Assembly: GCA_902782445.1 (NCBI GenBank)
Contig: CACZNC010000008.1
Coordinates: 37,536-101,535 of the forward strand
Source of the DNA: an uncultured Ruminococcus sp.
GTDB lineage: Bacteria; Bacillota; Clostridia; Oscillospirales; CAG-272
Reading direction: 5' to 3'
DNA: 64,000 nucleotides
Part shown: positions 34,442 to 42,960 of the stretch, piece by piece
How the letters are laid out: each line of letters begins with the position of its first letter
Position numbering within the stretch: position 1 is the stretch's first letter
Program-made: the position numbers and the translations under genes
The notes under the pieces: generated by a model
Databases searched by the model: none
What the model was told of the DNA's origin: nothing
What the model saw: only the letters and a program-made list of their open reading frames with translations

Positions 34442-35236
34442 TCAGACGGTGAGCACCCGGATCCCGCGTTCTCCGAGGGCTTCGAGTTCGGCGGCGGGGG
34501 CTTCGGCTTCCGTAACGAGGGTGGAGATTTCCTCCGCAGGGCAGATCTGCTCGACAGATTCGACGCCGATCTTTTCCGCCGGGTAGAGGGCGACGACTTC
34601 CCTCGCCTGCGCGATCACGAGACGGGTGAGCGTGACGTTTCTTCCGTTCTGCACCGACATGCCGAATCCAGCGGACAGCGCGGCGGAGGTGAGGAAAGCC
34701 TTGTCAAAGCGGAGCCGTTTCAGGGCCGAGAGGGTGAAATCGTCGTAGAAATTGCCGTTCTCCTCCATTTCACCGCCTGTGACGAAGACCCGGATGTTCT
34801 TCTTGGTTCTGAGTTCTTCGGCGACGGCGGAAGAATTCGTGACAACCGTGCACCGCAGAGATTCGGGGATCTCCCGCGCGAGCAGCCACCCCATGCTGGC
34901 GGAGGTGACGAAAACGACTTCTTCCTCCCCGATCATCCCGGCAGCCTTCCCGGCGATTTTCCGGTAATTCTCGCGGATCTCGGCGCAGCGTTCGCGGGAG
35001 GTGAGCGGGTGGATATCCGGGGAATAGCCCACGGACGGAACTCCGGCTGGAACGGCACCGGCATGGGTGCGGCGGACAAGTCCTTTCCCGGCCATTTCAT
35101 CGAGGTCGTTCCGGGCGGTGCCGTATCCCACGCCGAATTTCCGCTGGATGAGAGAGGTGGTGATCCGCCCCTCCGTCTCCACGATTTTCAAAATGGCGTT
35201 CTGACGTTCTTCCTTGAACATGGTATCTTCCATCAT
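34442..35236 (-). CDS. DeoR/GlpR-family transcriptional regulator
   Basis: A 264-residue regulator with an N-terminal winged helix (MFKEERQNAILKIVETEGRI, then the recognition helix around GVGYGTARNDLDEM) and a C-terminal DeoR sensor domain of the sugar-phosphate-binding isomerase fold (VTSASMGWLLAREI, TGGEMEENGNFYDDFTLSAL). Such proteins usually repress sugar catabolic genes until a phosphorylated sugar binds. The start at 35236 has AGGAGG six bases before it; the frame extends to 35299 but without a ribosome site. Upstream are two tandem promoters and repeated CATGAAAC-like boxes, consistent with autoregulation. Confidence 0.88.
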   Translation of the reverse strand: MMEDTMFKEERQNAILKIVETEGRITTSLIQRKFGVGYGTARNDLDEMAGKGLVRRTHAGAVPAGVPSVGYSPDIHPLTSRERCAEIRENYRKIAGKAAGMIGEEEVVFVTSASMGWLLAREIPESLRCTVVTNSSAVAEELRTKKNIRVFVTGGEMEENGNFYDDFTLSALKRLRFDKAFLTSAALSAGFGMSVQNGRNVTLTRLVIAQAREVVALYPAEKIGVESVEQICPAEEISTLVTEAEAPAAELEALGERGIRVLTV

Positions 35237-35249
35237 TTTGTCCTCCTGT

Positions 35250-35400
35250 ACAGGTTCATGCAGTTTCATGACGTTTTTTTGAGGTATTCGGTGTTTCAAA
35301 CTGCATTATACTGTATTTCGAGGGCTTTGTCAATGATGTTTCATAAATTTTACTGTCGTTTTATGAAGTTTTTTTCGTTTCATGCCGATCTGTTCCTGCT
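35250..35400 (-). promoter_or_regulatory. Repeated CATGAAAC-like boxes, probable DeoR operator
   Basis: On the minus strand, variants of the octamer CATGAAAC occur six times: CATGAAAC, CATAAAAC, TATGAAAC, TTTGAAAC, CATGAAAC and CATGAACC. They flank and follow the promoter at 35305-35333. Direct repeats of this kind are bound by DeoR-type regulators. Confidence 0.55.
35305..35333 (-). promoter_or_regulatory. Proximal promoter of the deoR-HAD operon
   Basis: Minus strand TTGACA (35333-35328), 17-base spacer, TATAAT (35310-35305). Confidence 0.8.
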
Positions 35401-35475
35401 GTCCATCGGAAGGGCGGACCCGAGGGAAACTGACGGCATGGAGCCGGACGATGCGGACGCCGTTTTTTCCCGGAC

Positions 35476-35505
35476 ATTATACCACAGGCCCCGCGCCGCT
35501 GTCAA
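35476..35505 (-). promoter_or_regulatory. Distal promoter upstream of the deoR-HAD operon
   Basis: Minus strand TTGACA (35505-35500), 18-base spacer, TATAAT (35481-35476), beginning 30 bases past the GH9 stop. No gene is seen between it and the proximal promoter. Confidence 0.65.
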
Positions 35506-35535
35506 CACGCAGGATCCGATCCCTTTTCCAGGGCG

Positions 35536-38019
35536 TCATTCCCCGAGAAGCCGACGGGCGGCGAGGACGAGGAACATATAATGCGAGGAGCCGCCTCCCA
35601 TCACGTATTCCATCTGCTGCCAGAGGAAGGGGAATTCCAAGAGTTCCGGGAAATCCGGCCGGATCAGAGCGGTCCCGGACACCACGCCTCCCGGGATGAA
35701 CGACCAGTCCGCCCGGTTCGCTCCGTATGCCACCGTCGCCGATTTCGCCCCGACGCCCGACGCGAAGGACGCCGTATTCGATCCGGGGTGACAGCCGAGA
35801 ATGAAGTGCAGGGCGTTGAAGACGAGATCCTTCGGGAAGATCTCCGGGAAGGCGCGGCAGAGGAAATAATACCGGAACCCGAGGGACTGAATATCCCACC
35901 CCGCGCCCCAGATATGCGGACGGTAGGGGATCCCGTAGGGCGTCTCCGCGCTCTCCTCTGCGTACCGGTCCGCTTCGGGGATCAGGGCTTCCCGGACCGC
36001 GAAGGCAAATCCGTCGTCCCGCATGGCATCGAGGACCCGGCAGACGATCCAGCCGAGGGAGCGGATGTTTTTCGTCACGAATTCCCGCTCGGTGAGGAGA
36101 AAATCGCGGTATTCCTCCTCCCCCGTCGTCAGGAGCAGTTCCGCGGCGGCGTGGATCTTCGCGCCCTCCGCTCTTCCCTCCCAGGGCGTGATCCGCCAGA
36201 GTTCCCGGGCGTCGTCGAGGCAGTCCGCGGCGAGATCCGGGTTGAAGTCCCGCAGCACCCGGGCGCAGGCGGCCATCTGTGCGGCGGTCGTCAGTTCGCG
36301 GGGCGGATTGTCCTCCGTGAAGACCCAGCGGTCGTCCTCATTCCCGGGGATCCCGTCGGTCATGGCCGCGGCGTCGCCGAGAAGCACATACTGCCTCAGA
36401 TCCGCGCAGATAATACCCCGGTAGAGCCTTCCGAGGGATTTGTATCCGCCGGCCACCGAGAGCATCCCGTGCTCGACCTGCTGCAGAATGTCGTTCTTCC
36501 CGTCGGGCTGGTGGATCTCCACGGTCTTCGTCTTCTGATCCACCGTCGTGGCGTCCCAGTCCACGCCGAAGGCCTCGTAGGTCAGGGCGAGGATGTAGGC
36601 CTCCCCCGCCTGGGATTCGACGCGCAGATCGTAGTCCCCCGCGTCGTGCCATCCGCCCGCGTCCAGTCCCGGAACATGCTCCCCCGGCGCGTACTTCGTC
36701 AGGGTGGAGGGGCCCTGGGCGTAGCCGTCGATGTGGTTGCAGTTGAGGGGAGCCATCTTCGCGTCGTCGGTGTGGCACCGGTCATGCCAGACCCGGTATT
36801 TCTCGTTGACCCGCATGTGGCACATCTGGACCGGCAGGAAGTATTCGAGCACCGGCTGCCAGACCCCGCGGTCGTACACGTCCCGGGCGATGCGGAAGAC
36901 GGAACTTTCGGATCCGCCGTACCGCACGCGGTAGAGTCCTTCCGCCGAAACATCGGTAAAATCGAAGATCCGGTACCGGTATCGCAGGAAGCGGCCCCAG
37001 TCCTTCCCCGCCAGTTCTTTTTCGAGCGCTTCTCCCCGCTCCGTGATCCGGTATATCCGCGCGTTCTCCTCCGATCCGTCCCGGGGATCCAGCTCCACGA
37101 CGGCGGTCTTCGGCTCGGCGGGGTGATAGCCCACCTGAGAAAGCTGGATCACGGGGGCATACATCCAGTCGGCGGAGGTGTCCGGGGTGATCCGCCAGAA
37201 CAGCGCGCCGGCGGTCTTTCCCCCGGGGATGGCCGAGGAGAGGACGAACCATCCGTTGTTGTGGTTCATCCGCCCGTCGAAGAGCTCGAGATCCGCCCCC
37301 TCACTCTCGACCGTGAAGCGGCGGAGCGGATCGTCCGGGCGGCAGGTGAAGCGGCGTCCCGCGGCGTAGGGCTCGGCGATCAGATCGTCGGCCGCGATGG
37401 GGCTGTATCCCTTCCCGCCGCCGGAGAGGGAGACGGGATCGGTCTTCGGTCCCTCATGTTCGACCGGGGGAAGCGTATGGGCGAGATTCGATTTCTCTTC
37501 CCGGACCGGTCCGTTCGGCTGGCGGGGGAAGATGCCGCTTTTTTTGTCCATGATCCACGGCTTCCCGAAGAGCTCCCCCGGGAACAGTTCCAGATTGAAG
37601 CGGAGCTTGCCGAGGAATTCTTCGGGCACCGGGCGGTCGAGATCGACGCTCACGGTTACGGACTCCCCCTCGCCCCGGACGGTGACTTCATATCCGAATT
37701 CGAAATCGGGATAGATCATCGGATTGAAGCCGCGGAGGTGCCGCCCCCTGTCGGGATATTCCAGCCGGACGCGGACGGTGTCGGAAGCGGGATCCGCGAT
37801 CCGTTCGATCTGCTTCGGGACGGGCTGCCACTGGCCGGGGGTGGGTTCGAATCTCAGATCCCCGTTCGTCGCAGCGCGCTTCCCGTGCAGGATCAGGCTC
37901 ACTCCCGCCTGATGCCCCTCGGGATAGATATCGTCGAAGGCCATGACGTCCGCCCCGCGGTAATGGAAATAGCCACCTCCGGCTTCGAGGACAAAGCCTC
38001 TCTCTTTCGGTTCGCTCAT
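35536..38019 (-). CDS. Glycoside hydrolase family 9 protein with CelD-N-like Ig domain
   Basis: An 827-residue protein. Residues 1-280 form beta-rich domains of unknown type. IQLSQVGYHP at 291 begins the Ig-like CelD-N module that precedes GH9 domains. The catalytic (alpha/alpha)6 barrel contains GGWHDAGDYD, with Asp459 and Asp462 of the DAGD base motif, and the C-terminal NALHFILGCHPGSNTAS block matches the GH9 signature near the catalytic His. No signal peptide is present, so unlike classical cellulases it probably acts in the cytoplasm on beta-linked oligosaccharides. AAAGGAG precedes the ATG. It appears to be monocistronic. Confidence 0.88.
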   Translation of the reverse strand: MSEPKERGFVLEAGGGYFHYRGADVMAFDDIYPEGHQAGVSLILHGKRAATNGDLRFEPTPGQWQPVPKQIERIADPASDTVRVRLEYPDRGRHLRGFNPMIYPDFEFGYEVTVRGEGESVTVSVDLDRPVPEEFLGKLRFNLELFPGELFGKPWIMDKKSGIFPRQPNGPVREEKSNLAHTLPPVEHEGPKTDPVSLSGGGKGYSPIAADDLIAEPYAAGRRFTCRPDDPLRRFTVESEGADLELFDGRMNHNNGWFVLSSAIPGGKTAGALFWRITPDTSADWMYAPVIQLSQVGYHPAEPKTAVVELDPRDGSEENARIYRITERGEALEKELAGKDWGRFLRYRYRIFDFTDVSAEGLYRVRYGGSESSVFRIARDVYDRGVWQPVLEYFLPVQMCHMRVNEKYRVWHDRCHTDDAKMAPLNCNHIDGYAQGPSTLTKYAPGEHVPGLDAGGWHDAGDYDLRVESQAGEAYILALTYEAFGVDWDATTVDQKTKTVEIHQPDGKNDILQQVEHGMLSVAGGYKSLGRLYRGIICADLRQYVLLGDAAAMTDGIPGNEDDRWVFTEDNPPRELTTAAQMAACARVLRDFNPDLAADCLDDARELWRITPWEGRAEGAKIHAAAELLLTTGEEEYRDFLLTEREFVTKNIRSLGWIVCRVLDAMRDDGFAFAVREALIPEADRYAEESAETPYGIPYRPHIWGAGWDIQSLGFRYYFLCRAFPEIFPKDLVFNALHFILGCHPGSNTASFASGVGAKSATVAYGANRADWSFIPGGVVSGTALIRPDFPELLEFPFLWQQMEYVMGGGSSHYMFLVLAARRLLGE

Positions 38020-38147
38020 GTGTCTGCTCCTTTCCGAATCGCTCGGTTTCGGATATGCCTCGGGGTACGGCTCGCTCTGCGGGGTCGGCGTCTCGATGGG
38101 TCCGGCATACCGGGGGCTCTCCGCCTTTCTCGGGATGGTCCGGTCCC

Positions 38148-38176
38148 ATTATACCACAGCCGCGGGCGGATGAAAA
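38148..38176 (-). promoter_or_regulatory. Probable promoter of the GH9 gene
   Basis: Minus strand TTTTCA (weak -35, 38176-38171), 17-base spacer, TATAAT (38153-38148). Confidence 0.45.
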
Positions 38177-38219
38177 GGGGATCGGGAAAAGCGGGAGGAA
38201 AAAACTGAAAACGGCGCAG

Positions 38220-38250
38220 AAAAGACCGTCCTCCGAAAAGAACGGCCTTT
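38220..38250 (-). terminator. Terminator of the blaI/M56 operon
   Basis: Minus strand AAAGGCCGTTC pairs with GGACGGTCTTT (two G-U pairs), followed by T residues, eight bases after the M56 stop. Confidence 0.65.
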
Positions 38251-38257
38251 GCGAGCT

Positions 38258-40771
38258 TCACGGCCCGAACTGCTCTTTCAGCATCCGCGCGGCGGCGGCA
38301 ATCACCGGAAGGTCGGCTTCCGACACATACTCCGGCAGGAATTCCGAAAATCCGTCGTCCCAGAGCGACGCCATCCGGCCGGAGAGAAGATTGTCCCGGA
38401 TCAGCACAAGGATACCTGCCGGGTGTTCGGGCGCGATCATCCCCTCCGCCGCGGTCATTCCGGTGCCCCTCAGAAGGAAGGGAGAAGGAACGGAGTCGAC
38501 CGGGAACGCGCAGTCGACCTCCCAGAGCTCCAGGGCGTCGGCGGAACCGTTCTCCGGAAGCGCGGCGGACGCCACCGGATGTGCGGACCGTACCGTGCAG
38601 GCCGTCACGCCGATCCCGCGCTCCGCCAGTCTTTCTTTCACTCCGAGGATGTATTTTAGCACGGGGGCAGGAGACGCTGTGACGGTTTCGAAGGTGACGG
38701 TCAACCCCTCCCTGTGAAAGACCCGGACATTCGGACCCCGGTTTTCGTCGTCAGACCCCGGCATGACGGCGGCGAATCCCGTCCACTCGTCCCAGTTCCG
38801 CTCGGCGAGCAGGGCTTCCCAGAGCATCGCTTCCGCGGAATCGGAGTATGTCCCTGCGTACTTTTCCCCGGCGAGGCGTTCGGTCTCAGAATCCGCGTGA
38901 TCGAACCACCGGATAATTTGCCCGGTTTCCGCCGAGCAGCGGGTCCCGAGGATGATCCAGAGGGGTTCGCCCTCCGTCATGTCCTCCTCCCCAACCTCCG
39001 TCGGACCCCAGCGCCAGTACACGGGGACCGCTTCGGTGGGGGAGGCTCCGTCTGGATCGATCCGAACGGCGTCCCCGATCCCGTCGACCCTGTACACCGT
39101 CTGCCGGAGCGCGGCATCTCCCGTGACCGCCGCCCGTTCGCCGAGGACCTGATCGAAGGAAACAACCGCCGCAAACCGCAACACTTCCGGGGAGAAGGAG
39201 AAACCGCTCCCTCGGACCAGTCCGTCGTCGAGAAAGATCCGGTCCGTCACCGATAGTTCCGCCCCCGGGGTCTCTCCGTCGAGCACCGTGATTGAAGGGC
39301 CGGTTTCCTCGGTCGGGAAGACGTAGAGGGTGCCCCCGTCGGCCTTCCGGCTCATGCCCTCCTCCCGCCGGATCGTGACGGAGCGGGTCTTCGCTTTCGC
39401 CGCGGCGAGGATCCAGATCCGGTCCGGCACCTCCGTCTTCCCGAGCATCCCGTCCGAGCTGACGGTGGGAGGCACGTCCGGTCCCGGAGAGGGCAGATCC
39501 ACGCTGTTTTCGTAGATGTCGAGGAACGCGGCGACAAAGCTGTATTTTTCCCGTTCCCGGGCGTCGCTCCGTTCGGTTTCCGCGGCGCAGATCATATAGA
39601 GGCCGAGGGTCCTTTCCGACAGCGGGGCGAGATGATTGCGCTCCCGGATCTCCCCGAGCGTGTCCCCGTAGAGGGAGAGAAAAGTGGAGTACGCTCTTTC
39701 GGGATCCTTGAACACCGCGTACCCGTTTTTATCCGCTCCCACGGCGAAATCCGGGCTGACGGCGGTGAATTTGCCCGTATCGACGTTCCCGCGGCTGATT
39801 CCGGGGATGTAGTCGCCGACGGCCGGATTCTTCGCCCCGGGCGGATCGGTGAGGAAGCAGACGGCCAGAAGGACCGCCGTGACCGCGGACAGCGCGATCG
39901 CCCAGAACGCAGGATTTTTGTAGCTGAGTACGCGCTTCACCCGGGTCTTCACGCTCACCTCTCCGAAGGCCAGCGGGCAGGCTGTGATCCGGCGGCGGGA
40001 CAGGGAGCAGGCGAGGAGGCTTTCGGAATACGCGGCGCGCTCGGCGGGGGCATAGTCTTTCACGACCTGTTCGTCGCAGGCCATCTCGATATCCCGGCAG
40101 AGGAGCAGATACGCGAGCCACAGGAAGGGATTGAACCAGTGGACCGCCAACAAGAGGAACGCAAGGGGCTTGATCCGGTGGTCCCCCCGTCGGATGTGGG
40201 CCCGCTCATGGTCCAGCACGAAGGGGGTGAGTTCTTCTCCGATGCCCTCGGGCAGATAGACGACGGGGCGGAAGAAGCCGAGCACAAAGGCGGTCGGACA
40301 GAAGGGGGAGATCTTCACGCCCTCCGAAACGGATTCGGCATCCCGGAGCCTCACTTTGAGGACGACCGTGCTGACGAGGGCATAGCCGAGCATGAGGGCG
40401 ATCCCCGAAGCCCACAGGACCCCGCCCACCGCAGCGAGGACCTGCATCGGGTTGACGGAATCCCCGATCCCCGGCGCGAGGGAATCGAAGATCCAGCGGT
40501 TCAGCGATCCGTCGACGGAGGAAAATCCGGTGTCCGCGGCAGGGGTGGGAGAGGTCAGGATCCCGTCGGGCAGGGGCTTCGCGGAGGGGACGAGGCTGAG
40601 GGGCGTTTTGAAGGTCACGGGAAGGAGCAGCCGCAGTCCGACGAGCCCCCACAGGATCGGGAAGATCCGCTTCGGCGCGTGCCGGAACACCGCCCGGACC
40701 AGCACCACGGCGAGGACGATCCACACGGAGGAGAGGCTCATGTTGAGGATTTTCAGAAAGACCTCATCCAT
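38258..40771 (-). CDS. BlaR1/MecR1-type M56 membrane metallopeptidase with a large C-terminal region
   Basis: An 837-residue protein. The N-terminal 310 residues contain four membrane segments and an M56 peptidase domain with the zinc motif HERAH (188-192) and the downstream Glu229 in RDIEMACDEQ. In BlaR1 this domain is activated on signal binding and triggers loss of the BlaI repressor. The following 530 residues are probably extracellular and lack a clear penicillin-binding SxxK/KTG set, so the signal need not be a beta-lactam. It overlaps blaI by eight bases and is the downstream partner of that repressor. Confidence 0.8.
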   Translation of the reverse strand: MDEVFLKILNMSLSSVWIVLAVVLVRAVFRHAPKRIFPILWGLVGLRLLLPVTFKTPLSLVPSAKPLPDGILTSPTPAADTGFSSVDGSLNRWIFDSLAPGIGDSVNPMQVLAAVGGVLWASGIALMLGYALVSTVVLKVRLRDAESVSEGVKISPFCPTAFVLGFFRPVVYLPEGIGEELTPFVLDHERAHIRRGDHRIKPLAFLLLAVHWFNPFLWLAYLLLCRDIEMACDEQVVKDYAPAERAAYSESLLACSLSRRRITACPLAFGEVSVKTRVKRVLSYKNPAFWAIALSAVTAVLLAVCFLTDPPGAKNPAVGDYIPGISRGNVDTGKFTAVSPDFAVGADKNGYAVFKDPERAYSTFLSLYGDTLGEIRERNHLAPLSERTLGLYMICAAETERSDAREREKYSFVAAFLDIYENSVDLPSPGPDVPPTVSSDGMLGKTEVPDRIWILAAAKAKTRSVTIRREEGMSRKADGGTLYVFPTEETGPSITVLDGETPGAELSVTDRIFLDDGLVRGSGFSFSPEVLRFAAVVSFDQVLGERAAVTGDAALRQTVYRVDGIGDAVRIDPDGASPTEAVPVYWRWGPTEVGEEDMTEGEPLWIILGTRCSAETGQIIRWFDHADSETERLAGEKYAGTYSDSAEAMLWEALLAERNWDEWTGFAAVMPGSDDENRGPNVRVFHREGLTVTFETVTASPAPVLKYILGVKERLAERGIGVTACTVRSAHPVASAALPENGSADALELWEVDCAFPVDSVPSPFLLRGTGMTAAEGMIAPEHPAGILVLIRDNLLSGRMASLWDDGFSEFLPEYVSEADLPVIAAAARMLKEQFGP

Positions 40772-41135
40772 CGGCGTTCTCCTTCCGGTAGTTCTCGATC
40801 ATCCGGCTGATCTCGTCGATCTCGGCGTCCGTCATGTCCTTCCGTCTGGTGAACGCGGCGACGAAGGCGGGGAGGGATCCCTCGAAGGTCTTCTCCACCA
40901 GCTCGTCGATCCGGGCGGCCTCCGCTTCCTCCTTTGTGACGAGGGCGGTGACGACGGATCTTTCGTTTTTGAGCACCCCCCGTTCGGAGAGGCGTTTGAG
41001 GACGGTATAGGTCGTCGTCGGAGCCCATCCCAGCTTTTCCCGGGCCAGCTTCACAAGCTCCCGGCTGGGAACGGGGGATCTCTCCCACAGGATCAGGCAG
41101 AAGCGGTATTCGGATTCAAAGATTTTCGGCGTCAT
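40764..41135 (-). CDS. BlaI/MecI/CopY-family transcriptional repressor
   Basis: A 123-residue winged-helix repressor. The DNA-binding part contains MTPKIFESEYRFCLILWERS and TTTYTVLKRLSERGVLK; the C-terminal helices (AFVAAFTRRKDMTDAEIDEI) mediate dimerisation and usually carry the proteolytic site. It would repress its own operon until the M56 partner is activated. GAAAGGGGAGAG precedes the ATG. Two dyads lie just upstream. No beta-lactamase or PBP gene is adjacent. Confidence 0.9.
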   Translation of the reverse strand: MTPKIFESEYRFCLILWERSPVPSRELVKLAREKLGWAPTTTYTVLKRLSERGVLKNERSVVTALVTKEEAEAARIDELVEKTFEGSLPAFVAAFTRRKDMTDAEIDEISRMIENYRKENADG

Positions 41136-41162
41136 GGATCTCTCCCCTTTCGCTGAAACAGA

Positions 41163-41200
41163 CTAATTGATTAGAGCATTTACAGTCTAACACATTAGAC
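41163..41200. promoter_or_regulatory. Two BlaI-type operator dyads
   Basis: CTAATTGATTAG (41163-41174) and GTCTAACACATTAGAC (41185-41200) are perfect dyads sharing the CTAAT/ATTAG core. The second covers the -10 box. Confidence 0.65.
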
Positions 41201-41212
41201 AGCACCTGTCAA
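41184..41212 (-). promoter_or_regulatory. Promoter of the blaI/M56 operon
   Basis: Minus strand TTGACA (41212-41207), 17-base spacer, TAGACT (41189-41184); the -10 box is weak and lies inside the operator. Confidence 0.6.
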
Positions 41213-41271
41213 GGGGGTTCACGGATTTGTTACAAACGGTCCGGAGCATTGTTTTTCCGCGCATTCCCGGC

Positions 41272-41300
41272 TTGACAGAAAAGACGCGTCATGCTATAAT
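41272..41300 (+). promoter_or_regulatory. Promoter of comF
   Basis: TTGACA (41272-41277), 17-base spacer, TATAAT (41295-41300), both perfect. Confidence 0.8.
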
Positions 41301-41338
41301 ATAGGGCGAAAAACGAACGCCGGAACGGAGGCGGAGAC

Positions 41339-42094
41339 GTGAGCCTGAAAGACGCGCTGCTCGGACTGCTCTTCCCGCCGGTCTGTCTTCTCTGCGGAGA
41401 GCGGGAGGAAAAGGACGGCCTCTGCGCCTCCTGCCGGAAAAAGTTCGCCCGGGAGACCTTTCTCCGCTGCCCTGTCTGCCATGAGACCGCCGACCGCTGT
41501 CTCTGCGGAACGGATCTCCTCCGCGGGGCGAACACGGAACTTGCCGGACGCCGCTTCCTCGCCCTGACATGGTATGTCCCCGTGAAGAACGCGGCGGAGG
41601 AGCCGGACCGGGTCACCGAGAAGATGATCCTCATGCTCAAGGACCGCGCCTCCTTCGCGGATTTCTTCGCCGGAGAGCTGGCCCGGGAACTGAACCGCCT
41701 CTTCGAGCAGGCGGGCGAGGATCCCCGGGAGTGGACGGTATCCTTTTGTCCCCGCTCCGCCGAACGGTTCATGAAAACCGGATTCGACCAGAGCGAGGAG
41801 ATCGCCCGGCGAGTATCGAAAAAACTCGGATGCCCGGCGGAAAACCTCTTTGTCCGGGTCACGGAATCAGAGGAGCAGAAAAATCTCGGCGGCAGTGAAC
41901 GGAAGGCGAACGCCCGGGACAGCATCCTGCTCCGGAAAAGTAGATTCCGCAGGGGATCGAAGGTCCTTCTGATCGACGACATCCTCACCACGGGCGCGAC
42001 CGTTTCATCCTGCGCCGGTCTGCTGGTTGAAGCCGGAGCCTCGAAGGTCTTTCCGGCCGTTCTCTCCCGCGCCCTCACGAAAGAAAAGCGCTGA
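41339..42094 (+). CDS. comF: ComF-family phosphoribosyltransferase-like protein
   Basis: A 251-residue ComF protein. The N-terminal zinc-binding part has Cys16, Cys19, Cys29 and Cys32 (PPVCLLCGE...LCASC) and a second set at RCPVCHETADRCLCG. The C-terminal domain has the PRPP-binding loop LLIDDILTTGAT. ComF supports DNA uptake in naturally competent species, but homologues occur widely without known competence. The start is GTG at 41339 with GGAACGGAGGCGG before it. The SLH gene follows 33 bases later. Confidence 0.88.
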   Translation: MSLKDALLGLLFPPVCLLCGEREEKDGLCASCRKKFARETFLRCPVCHETADRCLCGTDLLRGANTELAGRRFLALTWYVPVKNAAEEPDRVTEKMILMLKDRASFADFFAGELARELNRLFEQAGEDPREWTVSFCPRSAERFMKTGFDQSEEIARRVSKKLGCPAENLFVRVTESEEQKNLGGSERKANARDSILLRKSRFRRGSKVLLIDDILTTGATVSSCAGLLVEAGASKVFPAVLSRALTKEKR

Positions 42095-42127
42095 CTGTTT
42101 CCCATCCCAATATCGGAGGAAGATCCC

Positions 42128-42877
42128 ATGAAAAAGATCAAACTCATCCTTACCGCCCTCGCCGCTGTCCTGGCCTTCTCCGCCCTTGCGACCTGCCTGT
42201 CCGCCGCCGACGCCGCGACCGTCGGGACCAAGGCGAAAGCCCTCAAATCCCTCGGCCTGTTTCGCGGGGTGTCGGACACCGAATTCGATCTCGACCGCAG
42301 TCCCACGCGGGTGGAGGCCCTCGTCATGCTGATCCGCACGCTGGGGAACGAGAAGGAAGCGACGGGAGGAGACTGGAAGCATCCCTTCTCCGACGTGCCG
42401 TCCTGGGCGGACAAATACGTGGGCTACGCTTATGAGAAGGGGCTGACGAAGGGCGTCTCCGATACCGAATTCGGGACGGGGAACGCGTCCGCGGCGACTT
42501 ACGTGACCTTCATGCTCCGGGCACTCGGCTATTCCGATTCCGCCGGGGATTTCAGCTGGCAGGATCCCTTCGGCCTGGCGAAAACCGCGGGCATCCTCCC
42601 GGATACTGTCGATCTCGAGGACTTTTTGCGGGCGGACGTGGTGGAGATCTCCTTCAGCGCCCTGAAAGCAAAGATCAAGGATTCGAAGGATACCCTCGGC
42701 GACCGGCTGATCTCGATGGGAGCCTTCACGGCAAACGATCTCAAGCTTGCAACGACCCTCGCTCCGGGCGGAGGCAGGCAGATCTTCGTCCGGGACCCGA
42801 ATCCCGCCATCCTCCCCGTCGAGCCGAAGGATCCCCTGCTCCCGATGGACGACGACGGTCCCGCCATCGGGGACTGA
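42128..42877 (+). CDS. Secreted SLH-domain protein
   Basis: A 249-residue protein with a Sec signal peptide (MKKIKLILTALAAVLAFSAL, then ATCLSAADA). One or two SLH-type repeats follow: LKSLGLFRGVSDTEFDLDRS, then PTRVEALVMLIRTLG, and HPFSDVPSWADKYVGYAYEK. SLH domains bind pyruvylated secondary cell-wall polymers and keep proteins on the surface. The C-terminal third has no recognisable catalytic domain and ends in a Pro/Asp-rich tail. GGAGGAAGATC precedes the ATG. A bidirectional terminator follows. Confidence 0.82.
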   Translation: MKKIKLILTALAAVLAFSALATCLSAADAATVGTKAKALKSLGLFRGVSDTEFDLDRSPTRVEALVMLIRTLGNEKEATGGDWKHPFSDVPSWADKYVGYAYEKGLTKGVSDTEFGTGNASAATYVTFMLRALGYSDSAGDFSWQDPFGLAKTAGILPDTVDLEDFLRADVVEISFSALKAKIKDSKDTLGDRLISMGAFTANDLKLATTLAPGGGRQIFVRDPNPAILPVEPKDPLLPMDDDGPAIGD

Positions 42878-42894
42878 ATCCGGAAAATAATCAA

Positions 42895-42934
42895 AACTCC
42901 CATGCGGAAGAAACTGCACGGGAGTTCTTTTTTC
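42895..42934. terminator. Bidirectional terminator between SLH and sialidase-like genes
   Basis: AACTCCC..GC pairs with GC..GGGAGTT, followed by a T run on the plus strand and TTTTGATTATTTT on the minus strand. Confidence 0.75.
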
Positions 42935-42960
42935 GTTCGGGGCTTACCGGGACAGTCCTG

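Noticed and set aside
35581..38208. 875-codon plus-strand ORF
   Set aside because: Antisense shadow of the GH9 gene, which has clear catalytic motifs.
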